Positions 15,948 to 23,795 of a stretch of 34,045 bases of DNA are shown here, piece after piece. A model generated the notes under the pieces. It searched no databases, was not told the DNA's origin, and worked only from the letters and a program-made list of their open reading frames with translations. The translations under genes were made by a program, and so were the position numbers. Position 1 is the stretch's first letter; every line of letters starts with the position of its first letter. This DNA comes from Helicobacteraceae bacterium. Its GTDB lineage: Bacteria; Campylobacterota; Campylobacteria; Campylobacterales; Sulfurimonadaceae. The stretch covers positions 1-34,045 of the forward strand of contig WGDB01000067.1 of NCBI GenBank assembly GCA_015493495.1, in the 5' to 3' direction.

Positions 15948-17279
15948 ATGGCTCAAAAAGCGATACGCGAATATGACGGTAAAGCACTTTTTTCCAAGCA
16001 GTGGGAAAATTATTTTAGTGGGTTCCACTACGGATTTAAATCGGTCCTCGTTACGAGTGGGGCTGAACTTTTAGCAAAAGCTGAAGAACACGGGTTTGAG
16101 TGGTTAAAACAAGAACCTCTAGTGGCTAAGCCGGACATGTTGTTTGGTAAGCGTGGTAAAAACGATCTTGTACTATTTAAAGATCAAAAGCCAGGTGATG
16201 TTTCTTTAGAAGTCGCTGCTAAGTGGATCGATGAGAAAATCTCTCATACAACGACACTGCTTACAGGTCAGCACGGTACATTGTCACACTTTATTATTGA
16301 GCCATTTACACCACACTCTCAAGAACAAGAGTACTACATCTCTGCAACATGTGTTGGTGAAGATGATGTACTTTACATGTCTGCCGAAGGTGGAATGGAA
16401 GTAGAAGAGGGTTGGGACGAAAAAGTAAACGAAGTCGTTATCCCTATCGACATGGACGATGCAGACATGGAGCGTGAAGTTAAAGCTAATGTTCCTGCTG
16501 ACATCCCTGCACAAGACAAAGCAAAATTTGTATCTTTCGCGATCGCTTTCTTCAAGTTTTACCGCGACATGAACTTCGCATACCTTGAGATCAACCCGAT
16601 CGTTATGCTTGACAACAACGAAATGGCGATCCTTGATCTTGTAGCACGTCTTGATGATACTGCAGGTTTTATGATGAAAGAGACTTGGGGAGACATTGAG
16701 TACCCTACAGCATTTGGTATGGAAGACATGACTCCAGAAGAAAAAGCTGTAGCTCTTGCTGACTCTAAGTCAGGTGCTTCACTTAAGCTTACGATCCTTA
16801 ACCCAATGGGTCGTGTTTGGACGATGGTTGCCGGTGGTGGTGCTTCAGTTGTTTATGCTGACACGATTGCTGACTTTGCAGAGGCTAACGGTGGTTCTAT
16901 TGCTGACCTTGCAAACTATGGTGAGTACTCAGGTGGTCCAACAACTGGTGAGACAAAGTTTTATGCAGACACTATTATTGATCTTATGACACGTCATAAA
17001 GATCCTAAGGGTGAAGACAAGATCATGATCATTGGTGGTGCGATCGCTAACTTTACGGATGTTGCAAAAACATTTACAGGTATTATCCAGTCTTTCGATG
17101 CTAACGCTGAGAAGATGAAAGAGCACAACACTAAGATCTATGTACGTCGTGGTGGACCAAACTACGAAAAAGGTCTTAAAGACATCAAAGAAGCTGCAGA
17201 CAGACTTGGTCTTTACATCGAAGTATACGGACCAGAGACACACGTAACTGATATCGTGCGTATGGCACTAGAGAAGTAA
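15948..17279 (+). CDS. aclB: ATP citrate lyase, small (ATP-grasp) subunit
   Basis: ATP citrate lyase splits citrate with CoA and ATP into acetyl-CoA and oxaloacetate, the key step of the reverse TCA cycle for CO2 fixation. The 443 residues correspond to the N-terminal half of eukaryotic ACLY, an ATP-grasp/succinyl-CoA-synthetase-beta-like subunit. Visible segments include KQEPLVAKPDMLFGKRGKN, YLEINPIVMLDNNEMAILDL, and the citrate-binding-side region MVAGGGASVVYADTIADF. The gene precedes aclA by 9 bases in one operon. Codon use is strongly biased (GGT, GCT, CTT, AAC), unlike neighbouring genes, which points to high expression. The assignment as AclB rather than citryl-CoA synthetase rests on its pairing with a fused AclA. 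Confidence 0.95.
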   Translation: MAQKAIREYDGKALFSKQWENYFSGFHYGFKSVLVTSGAELLAKAEEHGFEWLKQEPLVAKPDMLFGKRGKNDLVLFKDQKPGDVSLEVAAKWIDEKISHTTTLLTGQHGTLSHFIIEPFTPHSQEQEYYISATCVGEDDVLYMSAEGGMEVEEGWDEKVNEVVIPIDMDDADMEREVKANVPADIPAQDKAKFVSFAIAFFKFYRDMNFAYLEINPIVMLDNNEMAILDLVARLDDTAGFMMKETWGDIEYPTAFGMEDMTPEEKAVALADSKSGASLKLTILNPMGRVWTMVAGGGASVVYADTIADFAEANGGSIADLANYGEYSGGPTTGETKFYADTIIDLMTRHKDPKGEDKIMIIGGAIANFTDVAKTFTGIIQSFDANAEKMKEHNTKIYVRRGGPNYEKGLKDIKEAADRLGLYIEVYGPETHVTDIVRMALEK

Positions 17280-17288
17280 GGGGTAGAG

Positions 17289-19103
17289 ATGGAAAAATTA
17301 TATACAAGAGACACACAAGCGATCTTCTGGAACAACAACAAAACTGCGATCCAAAGAATGTTGGACTATGACTACACGATCAAGCGTGATACACCATCAG
17401 TAGCTGCTATTGTTGCACCTACTAGCGGTAACAAGTTCGAGAAATTTTTCTGGGGTCCGGATGAGATCATGATCCCTCTTTACAAGTCAACTGCTGACGC
17501 ACGTAAAGAGCACGAGAACACTGACGTTCTTTTGAACTTTGCATCTTTCAGAACAGCATATGATGTGACTATGGAAGCGATCGAGATCGGTGGTTTCAAG
17601 TCTATTATGGTGACTGCTGAAGGTATCCCTGAGCGTCTTGCTCGTAAGATGAACAACACAGCACGTAACGCTGGTGTTACTGTTATCGGGCCTGCTACTG
17701 TTGGTGCGATCGCTCCAGGTGCATTCAAGATCGCTAACATTGGTGGAACGATCGAGAACATCGTAAACTCTAAGCTTCACCGTGCAGGTTCTTGTGGTCT
17801 TGTAACACGTTCAGGTGGTCTTTTCAACGAACTTTCCAACATCATTGCTATCAATGCTGATGGTATTGCTGAAGGTGTTGCTATTGGTGGTGACCGTTTT
17901 GTTGGTTCTGTTTTCATTGACAACATGCTTCGTATGGAGAAAAACCCTGAAGTTAAATACATGGTTCTTCTTGGTGAAGTCGGTGGTACTGAAGAGTACA
18001 AGATCATCGAAGCTATCAAGGCAGGTCAGATCACTAAGCCGGTTATCGCATGGTGTATCGGTACGATCGCTAAGCACTTTTCTTCAGGTGTACAGTTTGG
18101 TCACGCCGGTGCTTCTGCAAATGCTGACGCTGAGACTGCTGCTGCGAAGAACAAGGCAATGGCTGAAGCTGGTATCTATGTTCCGGCATCGTTCAACGAC
18201 CTTCCTGGAACAATCAATGAAGTGTATGAGAAGCTAAGAGCTGAAGGTACAATTCAAGAGATTCCAGAGCCAGATATGAACGTTGTTCCTAAGGTAAGAA
18301 GAAGCAAGCAGTTTATCTGTACGATCTCTGATGACCGTGGTGAAGAGTGTACTTATGCTGGTTTCCCTATCTCTAGTGTTGCTACTCCTGACACTGGTAA
18401 GGGTATTGGTGATGTTATTTCACTTCTATGGTTCAAAAAACAGTATCCAAAATGGGCGACTGACTTTATTGAGACAGTGATCAAAACTGTTGCTGACCAC
18501 GGTCCGGCAGTTTCTGGTGCGCACAATGCTAAGGTCACTGCACGTGCGGGTAAATCAGTAGTTGAGTCACTTGTAACGGGCCTTCTTACTATTGGACCAC
18601 GTTTTGGTGGTGCTATCGATGGTGCGGCAGAGCACTTCAAGTATGCTGATGACAACGGTTTGACTCCAGCAGAGTTCCTAGGTCACATGAAGAAACAAGG
18701 GATTCCAATCCCTGGTATCGGTCACCGTATCAAGTCTCTTAAGAACCCGGATCTTCGTGTTACAGGTCTTATGAACTATGCAGCAGAGAACTTCCCATCT
18801 ACACCACTTCTTGATTATGCAAGAACGGTAGAGGCACTGACAACATCTAAGAAAGAGAACCTTATTCTTAATGTTGATGGTACCATTGGTATTCTTATGG
18901 TTGACATGTGGCGTGCACTTGGTTACTCAGAAGATGAGATCAACGAGTTCATCGCTTCCGGTACACTGAACTCATTCTTCATCGTTGGCCGTACGATAGG
19001 TTTCATCGGTCACGTACTTGATGAAAAACGTCTTGCAATGCCAATGTATAGACACCCAATGGACGACATTCTTTATGACGTTCCAGAAGCAGAAGAGATC
19101 TAA
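17289..19103 (+). CDS. aclA: ATP citrate lyase, large (CoA-ligase plus citrate-synthase-like) subunit
   Basis: AclA carries the autophosphorylated His and the citryl-CoA cleavage domain. The 604 residues match the usual ~608 of Chlorobium-type AclA. The N-terminal succinyl-CoA-synthetase-alpha-like half includes TVIGPATVGAIAPGAFKIAN, RSGGLFNELSNI and the phospho-His motif QFGHAGASAN (H272). The C-terminal half is citrate-synthase-like, with GPAVSGAHNAKVTARAGKS, GPRFGGAIDGAAEHF and PGIGHRIKSLKNPD. The fusion of both modules separates it from split citryl-CoA synthetase/lyase systems. It has the same biased codon use as aclB. A terminator-like hairpin follows 8 bases after the stop. Confidence 0.96.
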   Translation: MEKLYTRDTQAIFWNNNKTAIQRMLDYDYTIKRDTPSVAAIVAPTSGNKFEKFFWGPDEIMIPLYKSTADARKEHENTDVLLNFASFRTAYDVTMEAIEIGGFKSIMVTAEGIPERLARKMNNTARNAGVTVIGPATVGAIAPGAFKIANIGGTIENIVNSKLHRAGSCGLVTRSGGLFNELSNIIAINADGIAEGVAIGGDRFVGSVFIDNMLRMEKNPEVKYMVLLGEVGGTEEYKIIEAIKAGQITKPVIAWCIGTIAKHFSSGVQFGHAGASANADAETAAAKNKAMAEAGIYVPASFNDLPGTINEVYEKLRAEGTIQEIPEPDMNVVPKVRRSKQFICTISDDRGEECTYAGFPISSVATPDTGKGIGDVISLLWFKKQYPKWATDFIETVIKTVADHGPAVSGAHNAKVTARAGKSVVESLVTGLLTIGPRFGGAIDGAAEHFKYADDNGLTPAEFLGHMKKQGIPIPGIGHRIKSLKNPDLRVTGLMNYAAENFPSTPLLDYARTVEALTTSKKENLILNVDGTIGILMVDMWRALGYSEDEINEFIASGTLNSFFIVGRTIGFIGHVLDEKRLAMPMYRHPMDDILYDVPEAEEI

Positions 19104-19111
19104 TCTCTTTT

Positions 19112-19131
19112 TGAAAAGCTTCGGCTTTTCA
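19112..19131 (+). terminator. Hairpin after aclA
   Basis: TGAAAAGC pairs with GCTTTTCA around a TTCG tetraloop (8-bp stem, cUUCGg type), starting 8 bases after the aclA stop. The T-run lies before rather than after the stem and further T-rich DNA comes at about 19150-19170, so it may end transcription or protect the 3' end. Confidence 0.55.
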
Positions 19132-19442
19132 TCGCTTCTAGAATAACTTCCTACTTTTTCTTTTTTATACCTTTTTCAACTTTCTTAAAACATTAATAAA
19201 TTAATCATTTGTTCTGTTCTGCACATAAATTTTTTAGTAGAAAACACCACGCAACCTTATTGCATTTATTGAACTGTAATTAATATAGTTAAAAAGTAAT
19301 GTTACAGAATATAACTGTGCAGTATAGAGTATAAGTATAGATGTTGAGCATATTAGCGTGTAAAAGTGATATTACAAGGTTATAGTATATTGATAATGAC
19401 TGTAACATTAATGTGAAATTTATTAAATGAAGATTTTGAAAG
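19132..19442. other. Non-coding spacer between aclA and tRNA-Pro with a long inverted repeat
   Basis: This AT-rich stretch has no credible gene on either strand. TAATGTTACAG (19297-19307) and CTGTAACATTA (19400-19410) form a perfect 11-bp inverted repeat 92 bp apart, just downstream of the 3' end of the minus-strand tRNA. It could fold into a ~114-nt hairpin RNA, hold paired operator sites, or be a remnant next to a tRNA attachment site. None of these is shown. Confidence 0.4.
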
Positions 19443-19520
19443 TGGTCGGGGCGAAAGGACTCGAACCTTCGACCCCCTGGTCCCAAACCAGGTACTCTAA
19501 CCAGACTGAGCTACGCCCCG
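19443..19520 (-). tRNA. tRNA-Pro (anticodon UGG)
   Basis: On the minus strand the acceptor stem CGGGGCG/CGCCCCG is perfect. The D-loop region is TAGCTCAGTCTGGTTAGAG, the anticodon stem-loop is CCTGG-TTTGGGA-CCAGG with anticodon TGG, and the T-loop is GGTTCGAGTCC. A discriminator A and a genome-encoded CCA end the gene. It stands alone, not in a tRNA cluster. Confidence 0.96.
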
Positions 19521-19708
19521 ACACTGAGCGGCATTATACTCTGGTAATTATTAAATAAACATTTATTACTGGTATAAGAGGTGTTTTGAACTACTGTTTG
19601 GATTTGTCATAGTAAAATCAGTAGTTAAAAAAAGGGGGAGGCTCTTGTTATGTGTTAAATCATATAAAATAATAATAAGCTATAATTAGCAAAAGTAAAG
19701 GACTAAAT
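19521..19708. promoter_or_regulatory. Spacer with candidate -10 for the VWA lipoprotein gene
   Basis: TATAAT at 19681-19686 lies 22 bases before the ATG at 19709, and AAAGGA supplies the ribosome site. The rest of the spacer is AT-rich and I see no further structure in it. Confidence 0.4.
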
Positions 19709-21829
19709 ATGAAAAAGATTTCCCGTTCTAAAAATATAATATTAATTACCATATTGACGCTAAGTAGTACCATGATCTTAACGGGCTGTTCAGACAATCC
19801 AGATCCAGATCCTATTGTTAAAAAGAAAGATAACAACGCATCAGCAGGTGATGATATCAACATCTCTAAATATGAGGATCCTGGTGTGGATGTGCCTAGA
19901 AGTAGTCTTAAGCCTGTGAGCGCACGTACGGTGTTACCCGCAAAGGTCAGGATTGTGTTTCAGGCTTTTGATGAATTGGGTAATCCTAAGAAGGGACTTA
20001 ATAAGTCTGACTTTGCTATTGAAGTAGATGGTCGTGATATCAGTAATGACTCAGAATCATATGCGGATATTGTTTCAGTTACAGGACTTGGGTTTTCCCT
20101 GCCTACTATTTTTGTCCTTGACATATCATCGAGTATTTCTGACGCAGACTACTTGGCAAGTATTCAGGGACTTAGAAGCCTATTGCTTGATGAGAATAAC
20201 AATAGTAAGCTCATCGATGGGCAGTCGGTGGCAATTGTGGTCTTTGATGGTGATGTAACGCCGGTATTGCAATTAACGAAAACAGCGACGAGGATCAAGG
20301 CCTCTTTGGATGAACTGCAGACATTACAGCGTGCTGGCCGTCGGGATAACAGTTCTACCAATCTTTATGGTGCAGCTGAGTTTGGCCTTGGACTCTGGGT
20401 AAACTCATTTAAACGTACCAACATTACGGAAGGATACATGGTCATCATCGGTGATGGTGCCGACACTGCAAATAAGGTTTCTAAAGATGTGTTGCTTAAT
20501 ACGATAGCAACGAGTGGAAAAAAGGTCTTTACCATACCTACAGGTGGTATCTCTGCTGAGGGTATAGCCGATCTTAACTCTTTGGCAAGCAGTACGAAGT
20601 TCGCTGCGGATAAGATCGATTTTAGTGCTTTGGAAACACAGCTTACCAATGTAGGTAATGATATTATCGATATTATCAATGCAATCTATTTAATGGAGTT
20701 TGTAACCTCAAGTCGATCAGGAGATGAGGATATAGCTATCAAATATATGACTGGTCTTGGTGAACCAACTATCACAGGAACTTATGCGACGGATGGTTTT
20801 AGTGGTGTACCAAGAGAGTTGTGGATTAACAATATGCCTATTGTTAACCATGATTTGCTCAACACAGATATGAATATTCCACTTGGTGCGCAGATGACTT
20901 ATCGGGTTAAGACAAAGTGGAGTAATACCTTACCCTCGTATGAGTGGAATACCACAGCAGTCTCTTCTTATATAACTTTTGACATGAACTCGACAGCCAG
21001 TGAACTCAATGTTACGGGTACGAGTGTTGGTAGCGAAGACCTGGTCATAACTGATCTGAATAACATTGTAGGTGCAGGAAGCGTTGCTCAACTCTCTGAG
21101 ACACTCAGGGTCAATGTAACGCAGATCGATGTTTCTGCATCGAGTCTGAGTACAAATGCCGGTGGTACGATCTCGCTTGATGCAATCTCTTCTGCAACAA
21201 ACCCGCCTTCGTTTATCTGGTCAAATGACAATGAAGGTAAGTGTACACTTTCATCCTCCAGTGGTCCTGAAGTGAGTGTTCATACCGAGAGTTATTATGA
21301 TTACTATACGTGTGGTATCAAAGTAGTAGATATTAACAACAGCAACGATACTTACTATTTACGTTTAACAATTGGTTCAGAAGGTACATCATTCACAGCA
21401 CAAGGTAGTACTCAGGCAGTAGATTTTGATTTTGAAAGTGGTGAAGTTGAAGCTGGAAGATTTGGTGACTGGGAAGTTGTAGAACTCTCAGAACTTCCCG
21501 TGACATCGACTACCAATGGAAACTATCTTCTTAAAGCCAATTCTATTGGTGACAATGGGATTACTAACTTTACTATTACGTCTGCGTTGACGACAAAAAT
21601 ATCGTTTGATTATTATGTATCAAGTGAAGGATATGCTGATTATTTCACGTTCTTTATCGATGGTATTGCAGTTTTGATGAAGAGTGGAACCGATGATACA
21701 GCTGTATCGACTTTTATAAGTGACCAGCTTTCTGATGGAAACCATACATTTACCTGGGAATATACAAAAGATAGTTATGATGATAGGGGATATGACACTG
21801 TATATTTGGATAATTTTATTTTTGAATAG
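19709..21829 (+). CDS. VWA-domain lipoprotein, 706 aa
   Basis: The N-terminus has a lipoprotein signal with lipobox LTGC (lipid-attached Cys27), so the protein is anchored in the envelope. After an Asp/Pro-rich linker, residues ~75-125 form a small beta domain (VRIVFQAFDELGNPKKG). Residues ~130-330 are a von Willebrand A domain with a complete MIDAS: DxSxS at 138-142 (DISSS), Thr217 in SSTNLYG, and Asp249/252 in GDGAD. Ig-like or beta-sandwich repeats follow. The last ~140 residues (VDFDFESGEVEAG to DTVYLDNFIFE) resemble a jelly-roll, carbohydrate-binding-like module. Metal-dependent adhesion or protein binding is likely from the VWA family, but the ligand is unknown. It stands alone between tRNA-Pro and cbpA. 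Confidence 0.85.
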   Translation: MKKISRSKNIILITILTLSSTMILTGCSDNPDPDPIVKKKDNNASAGDDINISKYEDPGVDVPRSSLKPVSARTVLPAKVRIVFQAFDELGNPKKGLNKSDFAIEVDGRDISNDSESYADIVSVTGLGFSLPTIFVLDISSSISDADYLASIQGLRSLLLDENNNSKLIDGQSVAIVVFDGDVTPVLQLTKTATRIKASLDELQTLQRAGRRDNSSTNLYGAAEFGLGLWVNSFKRTNITEGYMVIIGDGADTANKVSKDVLLNTIATSGKKVFTIPTGGISAEGIADLNSLASSTKFAADKIDFSALETQLTNVGNDIIDIINAIYLMEFVTSSRSGDEDIAIKYMTGLGEPTITGTYATDGFSGVPRELWINNMPIVNHDLLNTDMNIPLGAQMTYRVKTKWSNTLPSYEWNTTAVSSYITFDMNSTASELNVTGTSVGSEDLVITDLNNIVGAGSVAQLSETLRVNVTQIDVSASSLSTNAGGTISLDAISSATNPPSFIWSNDNEGKCTLSSSSGPEVSVHTESYYDYYTCGIKVVDINNSNDTYYLRLTIGSEGTSFTAQGSTQAVDFDFESGEVEAGRFGDWEVVELSELPVTSTTNGNYLLKANSIGDNGITNFTITSALTTKISFDYYVSSEGYADYFTFFIDGIAVLMKSGTDDTAVSTFISDQLSDGNHTFTWEYTKDSYDDRGYDTVYLDNFIFE

Positions 21830-22162
21830 ATCGTATAGCTTTATAACAAAGAGTCAGAAGTCTTTCTGTTATCAGGTAAGATCACTTCTGAGTTGTGCCA
21901 ATAGGAAAGACCTCCACATATTGTTTTGAGAACGTAATACTACTCCATACTCGTTGGCCTTATCATACATCACCCCTGTTCCTGGTCAATAGTACTATTG
22001 ATCTGGCTACACTTAATAGGACACAGAAATGGTAGAATCTAAGTACTTCATAATCCAAACTTCTCTTATGTTTACCTAATATTATTATAACAATAAAGTG
22101 TTTCAATAGCATCACCTTTGTGAGTGTTTATCTTTACACAATGAAAAAAAATTAAAATAAGA
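21830..22162. other. Structured non-coding spacer before the cbpA promoter
   Basis: No convincing gene is present. ATAACAAAGAG/CTTTCTGTTAT (21843-21872) forms an imperfect hairpin 14 bases after the lipoprotein stop. TCAGAAGT (21854-21861) can instead pair with ACTTCTGA (21884-21891), so two mutually exclusive folds exist. A perfect 16-bp palindrome lies at 21986-22001. A minus-strand frame from about 21969 to 21874 encodes only ~32 residues and may be a gene remnant. No T-run marks a standard terminator. Confidence 0.4.
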
Positions 22163-22183
22163 CTTGATTGACATAGGCTCAAC
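22163..22183. promoter_or_regulatory. HAIR-like HspR operator
   Basis: CTTGATT-N7-GCTCAAC matches the HspR operator consensus CTTGAGT-N7-ACTCAAG at 11 of 14 positions with the exact 7-bp spacer. It covers the -35 box of the cbpA promoter, and the hspR gene is second in the same operon, so autoregulation as in Helicobacter pylori cbpA-hspR is likely. Confidence 0.7.
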
Positions 22184-22197
22184 CTTTTTGTTATAAT
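22168..22197 (+). promoter_or_regulatory. Sigma70 promoter of cbpA-hspR
   Basis: The -35 box TTGACA (22168-22173) and the -10 box TATAAT (22192-22197) are both perfect, with an 18-bp spacer and a TGT extension before the -10. It is the strongest consensus promoter in the window. An AAGAAGGAA ribosome site follows before the ATG at 22235. Confidence 0.78.
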
Positions 22198-22234
22198 TCT
22201 GTCAAATAATAATTTATGTAAAGAAGGAACAATA

Positions 22235-23122
22235 ATGAGTAAAAGTTTATATGAGACACTTGGTGTGAGTGATAATGCAACAGAATCAGAGATTAAAAAG
22301 GCCTATCGAAAACTGGCACGTCAATATCATCCGGATGTCAACAAAGATCCGGATGCAGAAGATAAGTTCAAAGAGATTAATGCCGCGTATGAAGTCTTAA
22401 GTGACAAAGAGAAAAAGGCACAATACGATATGCATGGTGACCAGATGTTTGGTGGTCAGAATTTCCATGACTTTGCACAGGGACAGGGGCAGGGTGTTGA
22501 CCTTGATGATATCCTGCGTCAGATGTTTGGTCAAGGCGGTGGCGGTTTTGGCGGACAGGCAGGTGGCTTTGGAGGTGGTGGCTTCGGTGGCTTTAGTGGT
22601 CACCAACAGCAGCAGGTCAACCTTGATGTAGAAGCTAATATCACGATACCCTTTGCAACAGCGATCCTTGGTGGTAAACACAATGTCTCTCTTCAAGGAG
22701 ACAGTTTTGATATTAAGATCCCTGCCGGTATCAAAGATGGTGAGAAGATGCGTGTGAAGGGTAAGGGTAAGAGTATGCAAGGACAGAAGGGTAATCTGAT
22801 CTTGCATATTAAAGTAGCACCGTCTACAGATTACGAACGTGATGGTGACAATCTTATCAAGACTTTTGACGTGCCGCTTCATGCAGCACTCTTTGGCGAC
22901 AAGATCGCTATAGAGACCTTGGAAAAAGAGATCAACCTAAAGATTCCAAAAAACACTAAAAATGGACAACGCTTTAGAGTTAAAGAGATGGGTGCGATGA
23001 ATCGTAAGACAAAGGTGAGAGGTGATCTTTACCTGAAAGCAAATATTGTTTTACCTAATGTTGATGATCTTGATGAAGATCTGGTAACATTGATGAAAGA
23101 GAAATTACCTAAAACGGTTTAA
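22235..23122 (+). CDS. cbpA: DnaJ-family co-chaperone CbpA
   Basis: CbpA is a J-domain partner of DnaK in protein folding and heat-stress recovery. The 295 residues begin with a J domain (about 1-70) with the catalytic HPD at 32-34 (YHPDVNKD). A Gly/Phe-rich region (about 80-125) follows, then two C-terminal substrate-binding beta domains ([18 protein letters not shown] onward). The zinc-finger CxxCxGxG repeats of DnaJ are absent, which gives CbpA rather than DnaJ. It is the first gene of a two-gene operon with hspR, 10 bases apart, under a promoter overlapped by a HAIR-like site, so it is expected to be induced on heat shock when HspR releases. Confidence 0.94.
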   Translation: MSKSLYETLGVSDNATESEIKKAYRKLARQYHPDVNKDPDAEDKFKEINAAYEVLSDKEKKAQYDMHGDQMFGGQNFHDFAQGQGQGVDLDDILRQMFGQGGGGFGGQAGGFGGGGFGGFSGHQQQQVNLDVEANITIPFATAILGGKHNVSLQGDSFDIKIPAGIKDGEKMRVKGKGKSMQGQKGNLILHIKVAPSTDYERDGDNLIKTFDVPLHAALFGDKIAIETLEKEINLKIPKNTKNGQRFRVKEMGAMNRKTKVRGDLYLKANIVLPNVDDLDEDLVTLMKEKLPKTV

Positions 23123-23132
23123 GGAGTAGGAG

Positions 23133-23513
23133 ATGATGCATACATATGATGAACCTGTATACCTGATCAGTATCGTTGCAAAGATACTGGACATTCATCC
23201 ACAGACGCTGCGTCAGTACGAGCGTGAGAATCTTGTAACACCATCACGTTCAAACGGTAGGATCCGTCTCTACTCACAACGTGATATTGATCGTATTAAG
23301 ATGATATTGCGTTTAACACGAGAACTTGGAGTTAACATAGCTGGTGTGGATGTAGCGTTAAGACTTAAAGAGCAGATGGAAGTGATGGAGGTTGAGATCG
23401 CTGAGCTGCGTCATGAATTGGCAGTAGCGAAGAACAAGGGGTCTGTTGCACCGGAGAAATCCCTGGTAACAACCAGAAGTCAATATGATCTAGTAATCTT
23501 CACCGACGATTAA
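23133..23513 (+). CDS. hspR: MerR-type heat-shock repressor HspR
   Basis: The 126-residue protein has an N-terminal MerR winged helix-turn-helix (about 8-78): LISIVAKILDIHPQTLRQYE, then NLVTPSRSNGRIRLYSQRDI, which carries the HPQTLRxYE signature of HspR. A helical region (KEQMEVMEVEIAELRHELAV) suited to coiled-coil dimerisation follows. It lacks metal-binding Cys. HspR represses chaperone operons and binds HAIR sites, one of which is predicted upstream of its own operon. The gene begins ATGATG, with AAGGAG and AGGAG in front, so either ATG may be used. It lies 10 bases after cbpA. Confidence 0.93.
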   Translation: MMHTYDEPVYLISIVAKILDIHPQTLRQYERENLVTPSRSNGRIRLYSQRDIDRIKMILRLTRELGVNIAGVDVALRLKEQMEVMEVEIAELRHELAVAKNKGSVAPEKSLVTTRSQYDLVIFTDD

Positions 23514-23517
23514 AACT

Positions 23518-23623
23518 AAAAGTTCCAGCTGCGGCGCGATTTGCACTTCAGCTCACCACTCCACGCACAGCAGTGCGCTATCGGGATCGCTTCAGCACAA
23601 CTCACACCACATCTGAAACTTTT
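23518..23623. repeat. 106-bp element with near-perfect terminal inverted repeats after hspR
   Basis: AAAAGTTCCAG (23518-23528) and CTGAAACTTTT (23613-23623) are inverted repeats with one mismatch in 11. They enclose a GC-richer, C-rich segment unlike the flanking AT-rich DNA, and the right arm ends in a T-run. It may be a large terminator-like hairpin or a small miniature element. No target duplication is evident. Confidence 0.35.
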
Positions 23624-23642
23624 TTCTAGACATTAACTTTTT

Positions 23643-23664
23643 AAGATGCGCTTCGCTATCTTTT
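23643..23664 (+). terminator. Hairpin downstream of hspR (first)
   Basis: AAGATGCG pairs with CGC-t-ATCTT around a CTT loop with one bulged T, followed by a short T-run. It is a plausible but weak factor-independent terminator. Confidence 0.35.
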
Positions 23665-23703
23665 GCTGTTAGCTATTTGATTTATAGATTAATGCTCTTG
23701 CTC

Positions 23704-23732
23704 TAATCTGTGAAATCTGCGTAATCTGTTGA
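23704..23732. repeat. Three tandem 9-bp AATCTG-type units
   Basis: The stretch reads aatctgtga, aatctgcgt, aatctgttg in tandem, flanked by two copies of GCTCTTGCTCT (about 23692 and 23738). Such AATCTG tandem strings look like an intergenic repeat family. Copies elsewhere in the genome cannot be checked here. Confidence 0.4.
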
Positions 23733-23749
23733 CAAACGCTCTTGCTCTT

Positions 23750-23771
23750 AAGATGACAAAGTCATCTTTTT
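23750..23771 (+). terminator. Factor-independent terminator after hspR
   Basis: AAGATGAC/GTCATCTT is a perfect 8-bp stem with an AAA loop, followed by TTTTT. It is well formed for the plus strand, 236 bases after the hspR stop. On the minus strand no T-run follows, so it does not serve murA well. A tandem AAAAACTA repeat lies directly after it. Confidence 0.6.
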
Positions 23772-23795
23772 AAAAACTAAAAACTAAAAACTAAA

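Noticed and set aside
17815-18237. 140-codon plus-strand frame inside aclA
   Set aside because: It is Leu/Val/Ser-rich nonsense produced by the strong codon bias of aclA in another frame.
21960-22080. Insertion-sequence end in the spacer before cbpA
   Set aside because: The string around TTAATAGGACAC and the nearby palindrome hint at an IS scar, but no transposase remnant or matching inverted ends can be shown.
22397-22882. 161-codon minus-strand frame inside cbpA
   Set aside because: It is antisense to CbpA, with no recognisable domain and Thr/Lys-rich shadow composition.
23750-23771. Terminator for murA on the minus strand
   Set aside because: The stem is symmetric, but the minus strand has no T-run after it. 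It fits the plus strand (hspR) only.
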